64,000 nucleotides of DNA from RFSX01 sp964495785 (GTDB lineage: Bacteria > Bacteroidota > Bacteroidia > Chitinophagales > Saprospiraceae). Positions 45,708-56,427 of this stretch are shown here, piece after piece. The position numbers were made by a program, and so were the translations under genes. The stretch covers positions 62,001-126,000 of the forward strand of contig CAZBXL010000001.1 of assembly GCA_964495785.1 (NCBI GenBank), read 5' to 3'. The notes beneath the pieces were generated by a model. The model had not been told where the DNA came from. It was given only the letters and a program-made list of their open reading frames with translations, and did not search any database. The stretch's first letter is position 1; every line of letters begins with the position of its first letter.

Positions 45708-45770
45708 AGCTTAGTCACTGTTAGCAGTGGCTAAGCTATACCTATATGTAGTAATATCTATTCAGGTATA
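45708..45770 (+). promoter_or_regulatory. Paired RNA hairpins between rplL and rpoB
   Basis: A 13-base stem (45708-45720 with 45725-45737, one G-U pair, 4-base loop) is followed by a second hairpin with arms TATACCT (45737-45743) and AGGTATA (45764-45770). No uninterrupted T-run follows the first stem. In E. coli the rplL-rpoB gap holds an attenuator and an RNase III site; these structures could act likewise to lower rpoBC expression relative to ribosomal protein genes. Confidence 0.65.
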
Positions 45771-45819
45771 TTTCTTATCATTTATTTGAAATTTTTGTCC
45801 TCTTTATAAAAAAATAAAT

Positions 45820-48800
45820 ATGGCTACAGTTCAGGCTATCGAGAAGCATTCACAAAAAAGATACAGTTTTGGAAGAGCTTCATTAACAGACGCATATCCA
45901 GATTTATTAGAGATTCAGATTAAATCTTTCATGGAGTTCTTTCAATTAGAAACAACTCCAGAGAATAGAGGAAATGAAGGTCTCTTTAATGTATTTCAGG
46001 AAAACTTCCCAATCACTGATGCGAGAAATATTTTCGTACTCGAGTTTTTAGATTACTTCGTTGATCCACCAAGATACAGTATCAATGAATGTATGGAGAG
46101 GGGACTAACTTACAGCGTTCCACTCAAGGCAAAATTGAGACTTTCTTGTAATGATGAGGAGCACGTAGATTTTCAAACGATCGTACAGGATGTATTTTTA
46201 GGTAATATACCTTATATGACTCCTAAAGGTACTTTTGTAATCAATGGTGCTGAGAGAGTTGTCGTTTCGCAACTACATAGGTCTCCAGGTGTATTTTTTG
46301 CACTTAATTTCCACCCTAACGGATCTAAGATCTACTCTGCTAGAGTCATACCTTTTAAAGGTGCATGGATGGAATTCACAACAGACATTAACAATGTCAT
46401 GTTTGCGTACATCGATAGAAAGAAAAAATTCCCTGTAACAACACTCCTCAGAGCGATAGGTTATGATTCTGATAAGGATATCTTAGAAATATTTGGACTA
46501 TCAGAAGAAATAAAGGCTGACAAGAAAACGCTTAAAAAAGCGATAGGAAGAAAGTTAGCAGCAAGAGTTCTCAAAAAATGGAATGAAGACTTTGTAGATG
46601 AGGATACAGGTGAAGTTGTAACAATAGAGCGTAATGAAATTATTCTCGAAAGAGATGATACATTAGATGAGGAGAATATCCTCTTGATAGTAGAATCGGA
46701 TATCGAGTCTATCATATTACAAAAAGAGAATACTGGAGAAGAGCTTAAAGACTACAGCATAATTTATCAAACATTACAGAAGGATCCATCATCTTCTGAG
46801 CTTGAGGCTGTAACACAAATTTATAGACAATTAAGAGGTACTGATCCACCCGATGAAGAAACAGCAAGAGGTATCATCGACAAGTTATTCTTCTCAGATA
46901 AGAGATATAACTTAGGAGAAGTTGGTAGATATAAAATTAATAGAAAGTTAGGTCTTGATATTGATCCCGGCAATCTTGTATTGACTAAAGATGACATCAT
47001 TGAAATCATCAAATACATCGTCGACTTGATCAATCAGAAAGCAGAGCTTGATGATATTGACCACTTAAGTAACAGGAGAGTAAGAACAGTAGGGGAGCAA
47101 TTATACTCTCAGTTTGGTGTAGGACTTGCAAGAATGGCAAGAACGATCAGAGAGAGAATGAATGTAAGAGACAATGAGGTATTTACACCTATTGATCTTA
47201 TTAATGCAAGAACACTTTCTTCTGTAATAAATTCATTTTTTGGGACGAGTCAGTTATCACAATTTTTGGATCAGACTAACCCACTTTCTGAAATTACACA
47301 TAAGAGAAGAATATCTGCATTAGGACCAGGAGGTCTCTCCAGAGAGAGAGCAGGTTTTGAGGTAAGGGATGTTCATTATTCTCATTATGGTAGACTGTGT
47401 ACTATTGAGACACCAGAGGGACCTAACATTGGGTTGATATCCACACTATGTGTTTTCGCGAAGATTAATAAGATGGGTTTCCTTGAGACGCCATATAGAA
47501 AAGTAAAATCAGGTACCGTAGATCTTAAATCAGAAATAGAGTATCTAAGTGCAGAGGGAGAAGATCATAAAAAGATTGCTCAAGCCAATGCCGCTATTTC
47601 TGAAAAAGGAGCCTTCTTAAATGATAGAATTAAGTGTAGAGATCATGGTGATTTCCCAGTACTGGAACCATCAGAGATCGAGTACATGGATGTAGCTCCT
47701 AACCAGATTGTAGGAGTGTCGGCTTCTCTCATACCGTTCCTTGAGAATGATGATGCTAATAGAGCCCTGATGGGATCTAACATGCAGCGTCAGGCAGTAC
47801 CTCTTGTTAGGCCAAGATCGCCAATCGTAGGTACAGGTATAGAGCAGAAAGTGGCACAAGATTCAAGAATCCTCATTAATGCAGAAGGTAAGGGTAGAGT
47901 TAATTATGTGGATGCTGAGAAGATAGTCATCGAGTATGATAGATCTGAAGAGCAACAATTAGTCTCATTCGAAAGTAATATTAAGACTTATGACCTTGTA
48001 AAGTTCAAAAGAACAAATCAAGGTTCTACGATTAACCTGAAGCCGATTGTAAAGAAAGGAGACAGAGTTAAGAAAGGAACATTATTATCTGATGGTTATG
48101 CGACTGAGAAAGGTGAGTTGGCATTAGGGCAGAACTTGTTAGTGTCATTCATGCCATGGAAGGGTTACAACTTTGAGGATGCAATCGTACTTTCTGAAAG
48201 GGTTGTAAGAGAAGATGTATTTACTTCACTTCATATTGAGAGTTATGAGTTAGAAGTAAGAGATACAAAGTTAGGTGAAGAAGAGTTAACTAATGATATT
48301 CCTAACGTATCTGAAGAGGCTACTAAAGATTTAGATGAGAACGGAATTATAAGATTAGGAGCTTGGGTTAAGGAAGGAGATATTCTGATAGGAAAAATAA
48401 CACCTAAAGGAGAGTCTGACCCTACACCAGAGGAGAAGTTACTAAGAGCAATATTTGGAGACAAGGCTGGAGATGTAAAAGATGCATCTTTAAAAGCGCC
48501 TCCATCAACGAAAGGTCTCATTATCAATAAGAGATTATTCGCGAGAGCAAAGAAAGATAAGTTCCAGAAAGTACAGGAGAAAGAATTGCTTTCTAAGTTA
48601 GAGGATACACATTCAGTTGCTCTGAATGAATTAAGAACAACGCTTATTGATAAGCTTCTTAATTTATTAAAAGGTAAAGGCTCTGAAGGAGTTAAGAGTA
48701 TATACAATGAACCTCTCATAGCTAAAGGTTCTAAGTTCTCTACTAAAACATTAAAAGAACTTGATTACTCACAGGTAGATTATACTGGATGGACTAAAGA

Positions 48801-49650
48801 TGATGCTACTAATAAATTAATAGCTCAGTTACTCCATAATTATAGTATAAAAGTAAATGAAGAAGTAGGTAGATATAAGAGAGAGAAGTTTAATATTAGT
48901 ATTGGAGATGAGCTGCCTGCAGGTGTACTCAAATTGGCTAAAGTTTATTTAGCTAAAAAGAGAAAGCTGAAAGTGGGGGATAAGCTTGCTGGACGTCACG
49001 GTAACAAAGGAATTGTATCTCGTATCGTAAGACAAGAAGATATGCCATTCTTAGAAGATGGAACTCCAGTTGATATTGTACTTAACCCGTTGGGTGTACC
49101 TTCAAGAATGAATCTCGGTCAGATATTCGAGACAGTACTTGGATGGGCAGGTCAGAAGTTGGGTGTTAAATTTGCTACGCCAATCTTTGATGGTGCCTCA
49201 TTAGAACAAATCGATGAGTTCGTCACTGAAGCTAATCTTCCTTCACTCGGTCAGACATTCTTATATGATGGAGAGACCGGAGATAGATTCCACCAGGAGG
49301 CAACAGTGGGTATCATCTACATGCTTAAGCTATCACACATGGTAGATGATAAGATGCACGCAAGATCGATAGGGCCATACTCATTGATTACTCAGCAGCC
49401 ATTAGGTGGTAAAGCACAGTTTGGTGGTCAGAGATTTGGTGAGATGGAGGTATGGGCATTAGAGGCATTCGGTGCATCTAATATTCTAAGAGAGTTACTC
49501 ACAATCAAGTCAGATGATATCATAGGTAGAGCCAAAGCATACGAGGCTATCGTAAAAGGAGAGAATCTTCCTGAGCCAGGTATACCAGAATCATTTAACG
49601 TATTGATACATGAGTTAAGAGGATTAGCTCTTGATGTTAAGTTTGACTAA
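45820..49650 (+). CDS. rpoB: RNA polymerase beta subunit
   Basis: 1276-residue catalytic subunit, full-length. The rifampicin-binding region from about residue 477 (SQLSQFLDQ, then THKRRISALGPGGL) keeps the Gln, Asp, His, Arg and Ser residues whose mutation gives resistance elsewhere, so a rifampicin-sensitive type is predicted. The C-terminal block (KLKVGDKLAGRHGNKGIVSRIV, then GGKAQFGGQRFGEMEVWALEA) is present. It starts after the rplL-rpoB hairpins and ends 58 bases before rpoC. Confidence 0.98.
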   Translation: MATVQAIEKHSQKRYSFGRASLTDAYPDLLEIQIKSFMEFFQLETTPENRGNEGLFNVFQENFPITDARNIFVLEFLDYFVDPPRYSINECMERGLTYSVPLKAKLRLSCNDEEHVDFQTIVQDVFLGNIPYMTPKGTFVINGAERVVVSQLHRSPGVFFALNFHPNGSKIYSARVIPFKGAWMEFTTDINNVMFAYIDRKKKFPVTTLLRAIGYDSDKDILEIFGLSEEIKADKKTLKKAIGRKLAARVLKKWNEDFVDEDTGEVVTIERNEIILERDDTLDEENILLIVESDIESIILQKENTGEELKDYSIIYQTLQKDPSSSELEAVTQIYRQLRGTDPPDEETARGIIDKLFFSDKRYNLGEVGRYKINRKLGLDIDPGNLVLTKDDIIEIIKYIVDLINQKAELDDIDHLSNRRVRTVGEQLYSQFGVGLARMARTIRERMNVRDNEVFTPIDLINARTLSSVINSFFGTSQLSQFLDQTNPLSEITHKRRISALGPGGLSRERAGFEVRDVHYSHYGRLCTIETPEGPNIGLISTLCVFAKINKMGFLETPYRKVKSGTVDLKSEIEYLSAEGEDHKKIAQANAAISEKGAFLNDRIKCRDHGDFPVLEPSEIEYMDVAPNQIVGVSASLIPFLENDDANRALMGSNMQRQAVPLVRPRSPIVGTGIEQKVAQDSRILINAEGKGRVNYVDAEKIVIEYDRSEEQQLVSFESNIKTYDLVKFKRTNQGSTINLKPIVKKGDRVKKGTLLSDGYATEKGELALGQNLLVSFMPWKGYNFEDAIVLSERVVREDVFTSLHIESYELEVRDTKLGEEELTNDIPNVSEEATKDLDENGIIRLGAWVKEGDILIGKITPKGESDPTPEEKLLRAIFGDKAGDVKDASLKAPPSTKGLIINKRLFARAKKDKFQKVQEKELLSKLEDTHSVALNELRTTLIDKLLNLLKGKGSEGVKSIYNEPLIAKGSKFSTKTLKELDYSQVDYTGWTKDDATNKLIAQLLHNYSIKVNEEVGRYKREKFNISIGDELPAGVLKLAKVYLAKKRKLKVGDKLAGRHGNKGIVSRIVRQEDMPFLEDGTPVDIVLNPLGVPSRMNLGQIFETVLGWAGQKLGVKFATPIFDGASLEQIDEFVTEANLPSLGQTFLYDGETGDRFHQEATVGIIYMLKLSHMVDDKMHARSIGPYSLITQQPLGGKAQFGGQRFGEMEVWALEAFGASNILRELLTIKSDDIIGRAKAYEAIVKGENLPEPGIPESFNVLIHELRGLALDVKFD

Positions 49651-49708
49651 TTGTATTAGTCTTTGAATTATTATTAATTAAGAATTGCATTAAAAAAACT
49701 TTATAAAT

Positions 49709-52700
49709 ATGGCTTTTAATCGGAATCACGAACAACAGCAAAAAAGTTTTGAATCAATAACAATATGCTTAACATCACCAGATGATATCCTAGAGAGATC
49801 TTTTGGAGAAGTGCTTAAGCCTGAGACAATAAATTACAGAACATATAAGCCTGAAAGGGATGGATTATTCTGCGAAAGAATATTCGGTCCTGTAAAGGAT
49901 TATGAGTGTTATTGTGGTAAGTATAAGAGAATAAGATATAAAGGTATAGTATGTGATAGATGTGGTGTAGAGGTAACAGAGAAGAAGGTAAGGAGAGAGA
50001 GAATGGGACATATCAAATTGGTTGTTCCAGTAGTACATATCTGGTTCTTCAAGTCACTTCCCAACAAGATAGGTTACTTACTAGGTATATCATCTAAGAA
50101 ACTTGAATCTATCATTTATTACGAAAGGTATGTTGTCATACAGCCTGGTATTAAGGAAGGAGAGATAGAACTCAAAGAACTCTACACAGAAGAGGAATAT
50201 TTTGAAATCTTAGATACACTACCAGAAGGCAATCAACTATTAGATGATACTGACCCTCAGAAATTCATCGCTAAGATGGGAGCAGAGGCAGTGCATGATC
50301 TTTTAGAAAGGTTAAAGTTAGATGAGTTATCTTATCAGTTAAGACACCAAGCTGCAACGGAAACTTCTCAGCAGAGAAAGTCAGAAGCACTTAAGAGATT
50401 AAGAGTTGTAGAGGCATTTAGAGACGGTCAGTCAAGAATAGAAAATAAACCTGAATGGGCGATAATACATTATCTCCCAATCATACCACCAGAGTTGAGA
50501 CCTTTGGTTCCTTTAGATGGTGGTCGATTTGCAAGTTCTGATTTAAATGACTTGTACAGAAGGGTTATTATTAGAAATAATAGACTTAAGAGATTATTAG
50601 AAATCAAAGCACCAGAAGTTATCCTCAGAAATGAGAAAAGAATGCTTCAGGAGGCAGTTGACTCTTTATTTGATAACTCAAGAAAGTCTAATGCAGTAAA
50701 AGCCGAAGGAGGTAGATCACTAAAGTCATTAAGTGATATCTTAAAAGGTAAGCAAGGTCGATTCAGACAAAACCTACTTGGAAAAAGGGTTGACTATTCT
50801 GGTAGATCTGTCATCGTCGTAGGACCTGAGTTACATATCCACGAGTGTGGTATACCGAAGGGAATGGCGGCAGAATTATTTAAGCCATTCGTTATTAGAA
50901 AATTAATAGAGAGAGGTATAGTCAAGACTGTGAAGTCTGCCAAGAAATTAGTTGATAGAAAGGATCCTGTTATCTGGGAGATTTTAGAGAATGTGTTGAA
51001 AGGACATCCTATTATGTTGAACAGGGCTCCGACTCTTCACAGATTATCAATACAAGCTTTTCAACCAAAATTAGTTGAAGGAAAAGCAATCCAATTACAC
51101 CCATTAGTGACAGGTGCATTCAACGCCGATTTTGATGGTGACCAGATGGCTGTACACGTTCCTCTTAGTCAGGCAGCAATATTGGAGGCTCAAGTTTTAA
51201 TGTTGTCTTCTCATAATATGTTGAATCCACAAAATGGATCACCTATTACCTTACCGTCTCAGGATATGGTCTTGGGATTATATTACTTAACTAAAGAAGA
51301 TGGTAAAGAGAGAAGTGCCGATGAAAAACTTCCAACCTTCTACTCTCCAGAAGAAGTTCTTATTGCTTATAACGAAGGTCGAATGACACTTCATACAAGA
51401 CTAAGAGTAAAAGTAACTGTAGAAAAAGAAGGTGAGTTTGTTAAGGATATAGTTGAGACAACAGTAGGTAGAGTTATATTTAATGAAGAGCGTCCTGATA
51501 ATGTTCCTTTTATCAATACTTTGTTGACTAAGAAAAACCTTAAAAAGGTAATATCAGATATCATATTAAGAACAGATTTCCCAACGACGGCTAACTTCCT
51601 CGATCAGATAAAAACTTTAGGTTTCTATTGGTCATTCAAAGGAGGATTATCATTTAACCTTGGAGATCTTATTAACCCGACGATTAAGGAATCTACATTG
51701 TTAGAGGCACAATCTGAGGTAGACGAAGTTTGGGAGAACTATAATATGGGTCTGATTACGCCTAACGAGAGATACAATCAGATTATTGATAAGTGGACTT
51801 TTGCCGATAACAAAATTACGGAAAGTCTCATGGTCGAATTAGCTGAGCATAAGAATGGATTTAATTCAGTATACATGATGCTTGATTCTGGAGCGAGGGG
51901 TTCTAAGCAACAGATTAAGCAGTTATGCGGACTGAGAGGTCTAATGGCAAAGCCGAGAAAATCAGGAGATACAGGTGGAGCAATTATCGAGAATCCAATT
52001 CTTTCTAATTTCTTAGAAGGATTATCAGTTCAAGATTACTTTATCTCAACTCACGGTGCCAGAAAAGGTCTTGCCGATACAGCACTTAAAACGGCCGATG
52101 CAGGTTACTTAACAAGAAGACTTGTTGATGTATCTCAGGATGTTGTGATCATGGATACTGATTGTGATACACTTAGAGGTATCAATATGACAGCATTTAT
52201 TGAGAACGAAAAAGAAGTGTTGTCATTAGCATCTCGTATCGTAGGTAGATTTGTATTAAATGACGTTTACGATCCTAACACAGATGAACTCATATTAGAA
52301 AGTGGAGAATTCATAGATCATGATATGGCTGAGAAGATTGGAGCTTCTGGCATAGAACGTATTAAGATCAGATCAGTCTTAACTTGTGAATCAAGAACTG
52401 GAGTATGTGCTAAGTGTTATGGAACCAACTTAGCAACCAACAGATTAGCAGAGAAAGGAGATGCTGTAGGTATCATTGCAGCTCAAAGTATTGGAGAGCC
52501 GGGTACACAGTTGACACTACGTACATTCCACGTTGGGGGTATAGCATCAGTTTCCAAAACGGAATCTGAGACTTTATCTAAAAACGAAGGTATCGTACAG
52601 TTTGATAATATCAAGGTGACACGATATGAAGAAAATGGTACTACAAACGATGTTGTTATATCAAGATCAGGTGAAGTTAGATTATTAGATCCTGAGACTA

Positions 52701-53995
52701 AAAAAGTGATTACTACTTTCTATATCCAATATGGTTCTACGCTTCATGTTAAGGATAAAGCTAAGGTTAAGAAAGGGGACTTGATATCACAGTGGGATCC
52801 ATTTAACGCAGTAATTATATCAGAGTTTGATGGTATTATTCAGTTTGACGGTATCGAAGAATTAGTGACGTTTAGAAGAGAGAAAGATGATCAAACAGGT
52901 AATGAGGACATCGTCATTATCGAATCTAAGAATAAGAAGCTTGCACCTGTTGTGAAGATTATCTCACCAGCAGGAGAAGAGTTGAAATCATATACAATGC
53001 CAGTAGGCGCATATATGACTGTCAAGAACGGTGAAGAAGTTGTCTCGGGTCAGAAGTTAGCTAAGATACCGAGAAAGCAAGGTCAGCTTATGGATATCAC
53101 CGGTGGTCTTCCAAGAGTAACAGAATTATTTGAAGCAAGAAATCCTTCTAATCCAGCTGAAATTTCAGAGATAGATGGAATCGTTTCATTCGGTAAGATT
53201 AAGAGGGGTAACCTTGAAGTCTTCGTTTCTGATGATAAGACTAACCAGAAGAGAAAATACCTTATCAAGAAAGGACGATTAATGTTAGTACAAGATGGCG
53301 ATTTTGTAAGAGCAGGTACTAAGTTATCAGATGGAGCGACTTCTCCTTTTGATATACTAAATATCATGGGGCCATTCGCAGTACAACAATATCTTGTTAA
53401 TGGTATACAAGAAGTCTATAGATCTCAAGGTATCGGTATCAATGATAAGCACATAGAAGTTATTGTGAGACAGATGATGAGAAGGGTAGAGATAGAAGAT
53501 TCTGGAGATACACAATTCTTAGAAGGGGAGGCTGTCAATAGATTTGAATTCTTAGAACAGAATGACTGGATCTATGATAAGAAAGTCATCACTGAGTCAG
53601 GAGATTCTACGACACTTAAGCAAGGCCAGCTTGTAAGTGTTAGACAGATAAGAGAAGAGAACTCTTTACTTAAGAGAAATGATAAGAAAGTTGTCGCTTT
53701 CCGTGATGCAGTAACAGCTACTTCTAAGCCTGTACTCCAAGGTATCACTAAGTCTTCATTAGGAGTGAAGAGTTGGATATCAGCAGCATCATTCCAGGAG
53801 ACAACTAAAGTATTAAGTACAGCAGCGATAGGAGCTAAAGTAGATACGATGGAAGGTCTTAAGGAAAATGTTATTGCAGGTAAGAGAATCCCTGCAGGTA
53901 CTGGATTAAAAGAATTCAGAAACCTAATCGTAACAGCTAAGCCCGAAGAAGCTCCAGAAGAAGCTCCAGAAGAGGTTGCAGACATTATGGAATAA
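49709..53995 (+). CDS. rpoC: RNA polymerase beta' subunit
   Basis: 1428-residue catalytic subunit. Zinc-1 cysteines C67, C69, C82 and C85 lie in the N-terminal hook, the metal-binding NADFDGD has D474, D476 and D478, and a second zinc site is in CESRTGVCAKCYGT. The C-terminus ends in an acidic Glu/Pro/Ala tail (PEEAPEEAPEE) of repeated codons, probably disordered. A strong terminator follows, so the operon ends here. Confidence 0.98.
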   Translation: MAFNRNHEQQQKSFESITICLTSPDDILERSFGEVLKPETINYRTYKPERDGLFCERIFGPVKDYECYCGKYKRIRYKGIVCDRCGVEVTEKKVRRERMGHIKLVVPVVHIWFFKSLPNKIGYLLGISSKKLESIIYYERYVVIQPGIKEGEIELKELYTEEEYFEILDTLPEGNQLLDDTDPQKFIAKMGAEAVHDLLERLKLDELSYQLRHQAATETSQQRKSEALKRLRVVEAFRDGQSRIENKPEWAIIHYLPIIPPELRPLVPLDGGRFASSDLNDLYRRVIIRNNRLKRLLEIKAPEVILRNEKRMLQEAVDSLFDNSRKSNAVKAEGGRSLKSLSDILKGKQGRFRQNLLGKRVDYSGRSVIVVGPELHIHECGIPKGMAAELFKPFVIRKLIERGIVKTVKSAKKLVDRKDPVIWEILENVLKGHPIMLNRAPTLHRLSIQAFQPKLVEGKAIQLHPLVTGAFNADFDGDQMAVHVPLSQAAILEAQVLMLSSHNMLNPQNGSPITLPSQDMVLGLYYLTKEDGKERSADEKLPTFYSPEEVLIAYNEGRMTLHTRLRVKVTVEKEGEFVKDIVETTVGRVIFNEERPDNVPFINTLLTKKNLKKVISDIILRTDFPTTANFLDQIKTLGFYWSFKGGLSFNLGDLINPTIKESTLLEAQSEVDEVWENYNMGLITPNERYNQIIDKWTFADNKITESLMVELAEHKNGFNSVYMMLDSGARGSKQQIKQLCGLRGLMAKPRKSGDTGGAIIENPILSNFLEGLSVQDYFISTHGARKGLADTALKTADAGYLTRRLVDVSQDVVIMDTDCDTLRGINMTAFIENEKEVLSLASRIVGRFVLNDVYDPNTDELILESGEFIDHDMAEKIGASGIERIKIRSVLTCESRTGVCAKCYGTNLATNRLAEKGDAVGIIAAQSIGEPGTQLTLRTFHVGGIASVSKTESETLSKNEGIVQFDNIKVTRYEENGTTNDVVISRSGEVRLLDPETKKVITTFYIQYGSTLHVKDKAKVKKGDLISQWDPFNAVIISEFDGIIQFDGIEELVTFRREKDDQTGNEDIVIIESKNKKLAPVVKIISPAGEELKSYTMPVGAYMTVKNGEEVVSGQKLAKIPRKQGQLMDITGGLPRVTELFEARNPSNPAEISEIDGIVSFGKIKRGNLEVFVSDDKTNQKRKYLIKKGRLMLVQDGDFVRAGTKLSDGATSPFDILNIMGPFAVQQYLVNGIQEVYRSQGIGINDKHIEVIVRQMMRRVEIEDSGDTQFLEGEAVNRFEFLEQNDWIYDKKVITESGDSTTLKQGQLVSVRQIREENSLLKRNDKKVVAFRDAVTATSKPVLQGITKSSLGVKSWISAASFQETTKVLSTAAIGAKVDTMEGLKENVIAGKRIPAGTGLKEFRNLIVTAKPEEAPEEAPEEVADIME

Positions 53996-54022
53996 GAAAC
54001 TTCTTCGTTGAAGAATAGATAT

Positions 54023-54057
54023 AAAGATCAGCTGGAATTTCAGCTGATCTTTTTTTT
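54023..54057 (+). terminator. Strong terminator of the rpoBC operon
   Basis: A perfect stem (54023-54034 with 54041-54052) with a six-base loop runs into eight T at 54050-54057. Confidence 0.92.
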
Positions 54058-54109
54058 ATGCCTTATGTGATTATCTTAGTTGTCTGCTGAACCTGAATAA
54101 AATCATAAT

Positions 54110-54922
54110 ATGAGTGATCTTAAATATTTCAATAATAAAACTGTCTGGATAACTGGGGCAAGTTCTGGAATAGGGCGACAATTAGTACTTGAGTTATCAA
54201 GGAGTAGCAATACTAAAATTATAATATCTGCTCGGAATACGACTAAGCTAAATCAAGTAAAAATAGCTTGTCATAACTCTTCTATGGTGGAGGTGATTAG
54301 ACTTGACTTAGAGGATCATAATGGCATTCAAAGTGTTTTTGATGAGCATAAAACTTTATTATCTACTGTTGATATCGTTTTTCATAATGGAGGTATCTCT
54401 CAGCGATCAATGACTGAGAACACGAGTTTTGAAGTTTACGAGAAGTTAATTGATGTCAATTACTTGGGTACTGTAAAGTTGTCATTATTATTATTGCCAT
54501 ATTTTAAGAAGAGAAATGAAGGGCACTTCGTCGTCACAAGTAGTTCAGCTGGTAAGTTTGGGGTGCCGATGAGATCGGGATACTCCGCAAGCAAATTTGC
54601 ACTACATGGTTTTTTTGAAGCTCTGAGGGCAGAATTGAATAAGACTAAGATCAAGATAACCATGATATGTCCTGGTTTTATCCATACAGATATATCCAAA
54701 CATTCTCTGACTTCCGATGGGTCACCACAAGGAACGATGGATGATGCACAGGAGAACGGTATGTCTGTAGACGAATGTGTACAAAGAATTCTATATGCTG
54801 TATCTAAAATGAAATCAGAAACTTATATAGGTGGATTTAAAGAAACTAAATTAGCTGTTTTTATTTCAAGGATATTTCCTAATCTATTTAGAAAAATCAT
54901 CGCTAATAGTAAGGTCATATAG
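54110..54922 (+). CDS. Short-chain dehydrogenase/reductase (DHRS7-like)
   Basis: A 270-residue classical SDR. The cofactor motif TGASSGIG (15-22), NHG-type FHNGG near residue 90, and the active-site YSASK (about 160-164) with the preceding Ser are present. The substrate is unknown. It could be a general membrane-associated ketone reductase; because a serine palmitoyltransferase-like gene lies 272 bases downstream, reduction of 3-ketosphinganine is possible but unproven. It follows the rpoC terminator directly. Confidence 0.9.
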   Translation: MSDLKYFNNKTVWITGASSGIGRQLVLELSRSSNTKIIISARNTTKLNQVKIACHNSSMVEVIRLDLEDHNGIQSVFDEHKTLLSTVDIVFHNGGISQRSMTENTSFEVYEKLIDVNYLGTVKLSLLLLPYFKKRNEGHFVVTSSSAGKFGVPMRSGYSASKFALHGFFEALRAELNKTKIKITMICPGFIHTDISKHSLTSDGSPQGTMDDAQENGMSVDECVQRILYAVSKMKSETYIGGFKETKLAVFISRIFPNLFRKIIANSKVI

Positions 54923-55194
54923 GTTGATGTTTCTATCTTTATTTATTGTATTTTTTATCTATTTCGATCGCTTGATGTATGTCATTGCCTGCACAATGTC
55001 TTCTATCTTGATGTAGTTAAACAAACAAATTTAGAAGTGAGCTCAAGTCGATATGAGTTTGGAAGATTGAGAGTCATCGAGCTCAGAATACGCTTATCCT
55101 CATTATGGATTTACTTATCTTAATATTACTTATTTTACTTATAATGTAAAGCAATTGTCTTACTTTGTCTTCTTAAAGAAACACAATAGAGAAT
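54923..55194. other. Upstream region of the SPT-like gene
   Basis: A 272-base gap with no credible open frame. A TTACTTTG box about 20-30 bases before the SPT start is one mismatch from TAnnTTTG, with no clear -33 element. The SDR and the SPT-like gene therefore may be separate transcripts. Confidence 0.4.
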
Positions 55195-56424
55195 ATGGAC
55201 ATTTTTGATAGGATCGCGGAGAACAGAGGCCCATTAGGACAGCATTCAGATGCTGAAGGATATTATATTTTTCCAAGATTAGAGGGAGAACTAAGCAACA
55301 GAATGACATTCCATGGTAAGGAAGTTATCATGTGGTCAGTTAACAACTATTTAGGCTTAGGTAATCATCCAGATGTTCGAAAAGCGGATACAGAAGCCAC
55401 AGAAAAATATGGGCTGGCTTATCCGATGGGATCCCGAATGATGTCAGGCGATACTGATCTACATTATGAACTGGAGAAGGAGTTGGCTGAATTTGAGCAA
55501 AAAGAAGCTGCTGTACTCGTTAACTTTGGTTACATGGGTATCATGTCCGCTATCGATTGTTTGTTGACGAGAAGGGACGTAGTGGTCTATGACAGAGGTT
55601 GTCATGCTTGCATCGTAGATGGCGTAAGAATGCATTCAGGTCATAGATTTGTATTTCAACATAATGATATAGCGAGCTTAGAAAAGCAACTTAAGTCGGC
55701 AAGAAAGATCGCTGATGATCAAGGTGGTGGTATATTGGTGATATCAGAAGGTGTATTTGGGATGAGAGGTGATCAGGGTAAACTAAGAGAAATTGTAGCT
55801 CTCAAGGATCAGTATAAGTTTAGACTTATGGTAGATGATGCTCATGGATTTGGAACATTAGGTAAGACTGGAATGGGAGCAGGTGAAGAGCAGGGTATTC
55901 AAGATGATATAGATGTCTACTTTGCAACCTTTGCAAAGTCAATGGGTGCAGTTGGTGCTTTCTTAGCGGGTAATAAAAATGTTGTAGAATACATGAAATA
56001 CAACATGAGGTCTCAGATTTTTGCTAAGTCATTAATGAGCCCTTTAGTGGCTGGTAATTTAGTAAGATTGAGAATGCTGAGGTCTATGCCAGAACTAAAA
56101 AATAAGTTGTGGGAGAATGTACGTGCCTTACAGAAAGGACTTACAGAAGCAGGTTTTGATATTGGAGTTACTAACTCATGTGTAACACCTGTATACATGA
56201 GAGGCAGCGTACCGGAGGCTAAGAATATGGTATATGATCTCAGAGAGAATTATGGTATTTTCTGTTCGATAGTGGTGTATCCTGTGATACCTAAAGGAAT
56301 GATACTTCTTAGGTTAATACCTACGGCATTGCATACTCAAAAAGATATCGATGAGACAATTGTAGCTTTCAAAAGCTTACAAGAAAAGCTTGCCAATAAA
56401 TACTACGAATCTGAAGTAGTTTAA
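55195..56424 (+). CDS. Serine palmitoyltransferase-like PLP enzyme (alpha-oxoamine synthase family)
   Basis: A 409-residue PLP-dependent enzyme of the family that includes serine palmitoyltransferase, BioF and Kbl. It condenses an amino acid with an acyl-CoA. Readable features: H137 (aromatic-stacking His in RGCHACI), DDAHGFG (D214-D215 and H217, cofactor contacts) and the PLP lysine K248 in FAKSMGAVGAFLAG. Bacteroidota make sphingolipids and commonly carry SPT-like genes of this style, so SPT is the favoured role; Kbl or BioF is not excluded. Three bases separate it from the VOC gene, so they are almost certainly coexpressed. Confidence 0.82.
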   Translation: MDIFDRIAENRGPLGQHSDAEGYYIFPRLEGELSNRMTFHGKEVIMWSVNNYLGLGNHPDVRKADTEATEKYGLAYPMGSRMMSGDTDLHYELEKELAEFEQKEAAVLVNFGYMGIMSAIDCLLTRRDVVVYDRGCHACIVDGVRMHSGHRFVFQHNDIASLEKQLKSARKIADDQGGGILVISEGVFGMRGDQGKLREIVALKDQYKFRLMVDDAHGFGTLGKTGMGAGEEQGIQDDIDVYFATFAKSMGAVGAFLAGNKNVVEYMKYNMRSQIFAKSLMSPLVAGNLVRLRMLRSMPELKNKLWENVRALQKGLTEAGFDIGVTNSCVTPVYMRGSVPEAKNMVYDLRENYGIFCSIVVYPVIPKGMILLRLIPTALHTQKDIDETIVAFKSLQEKLANKYYESEVV

Positions 56425-56427
56425 GAT

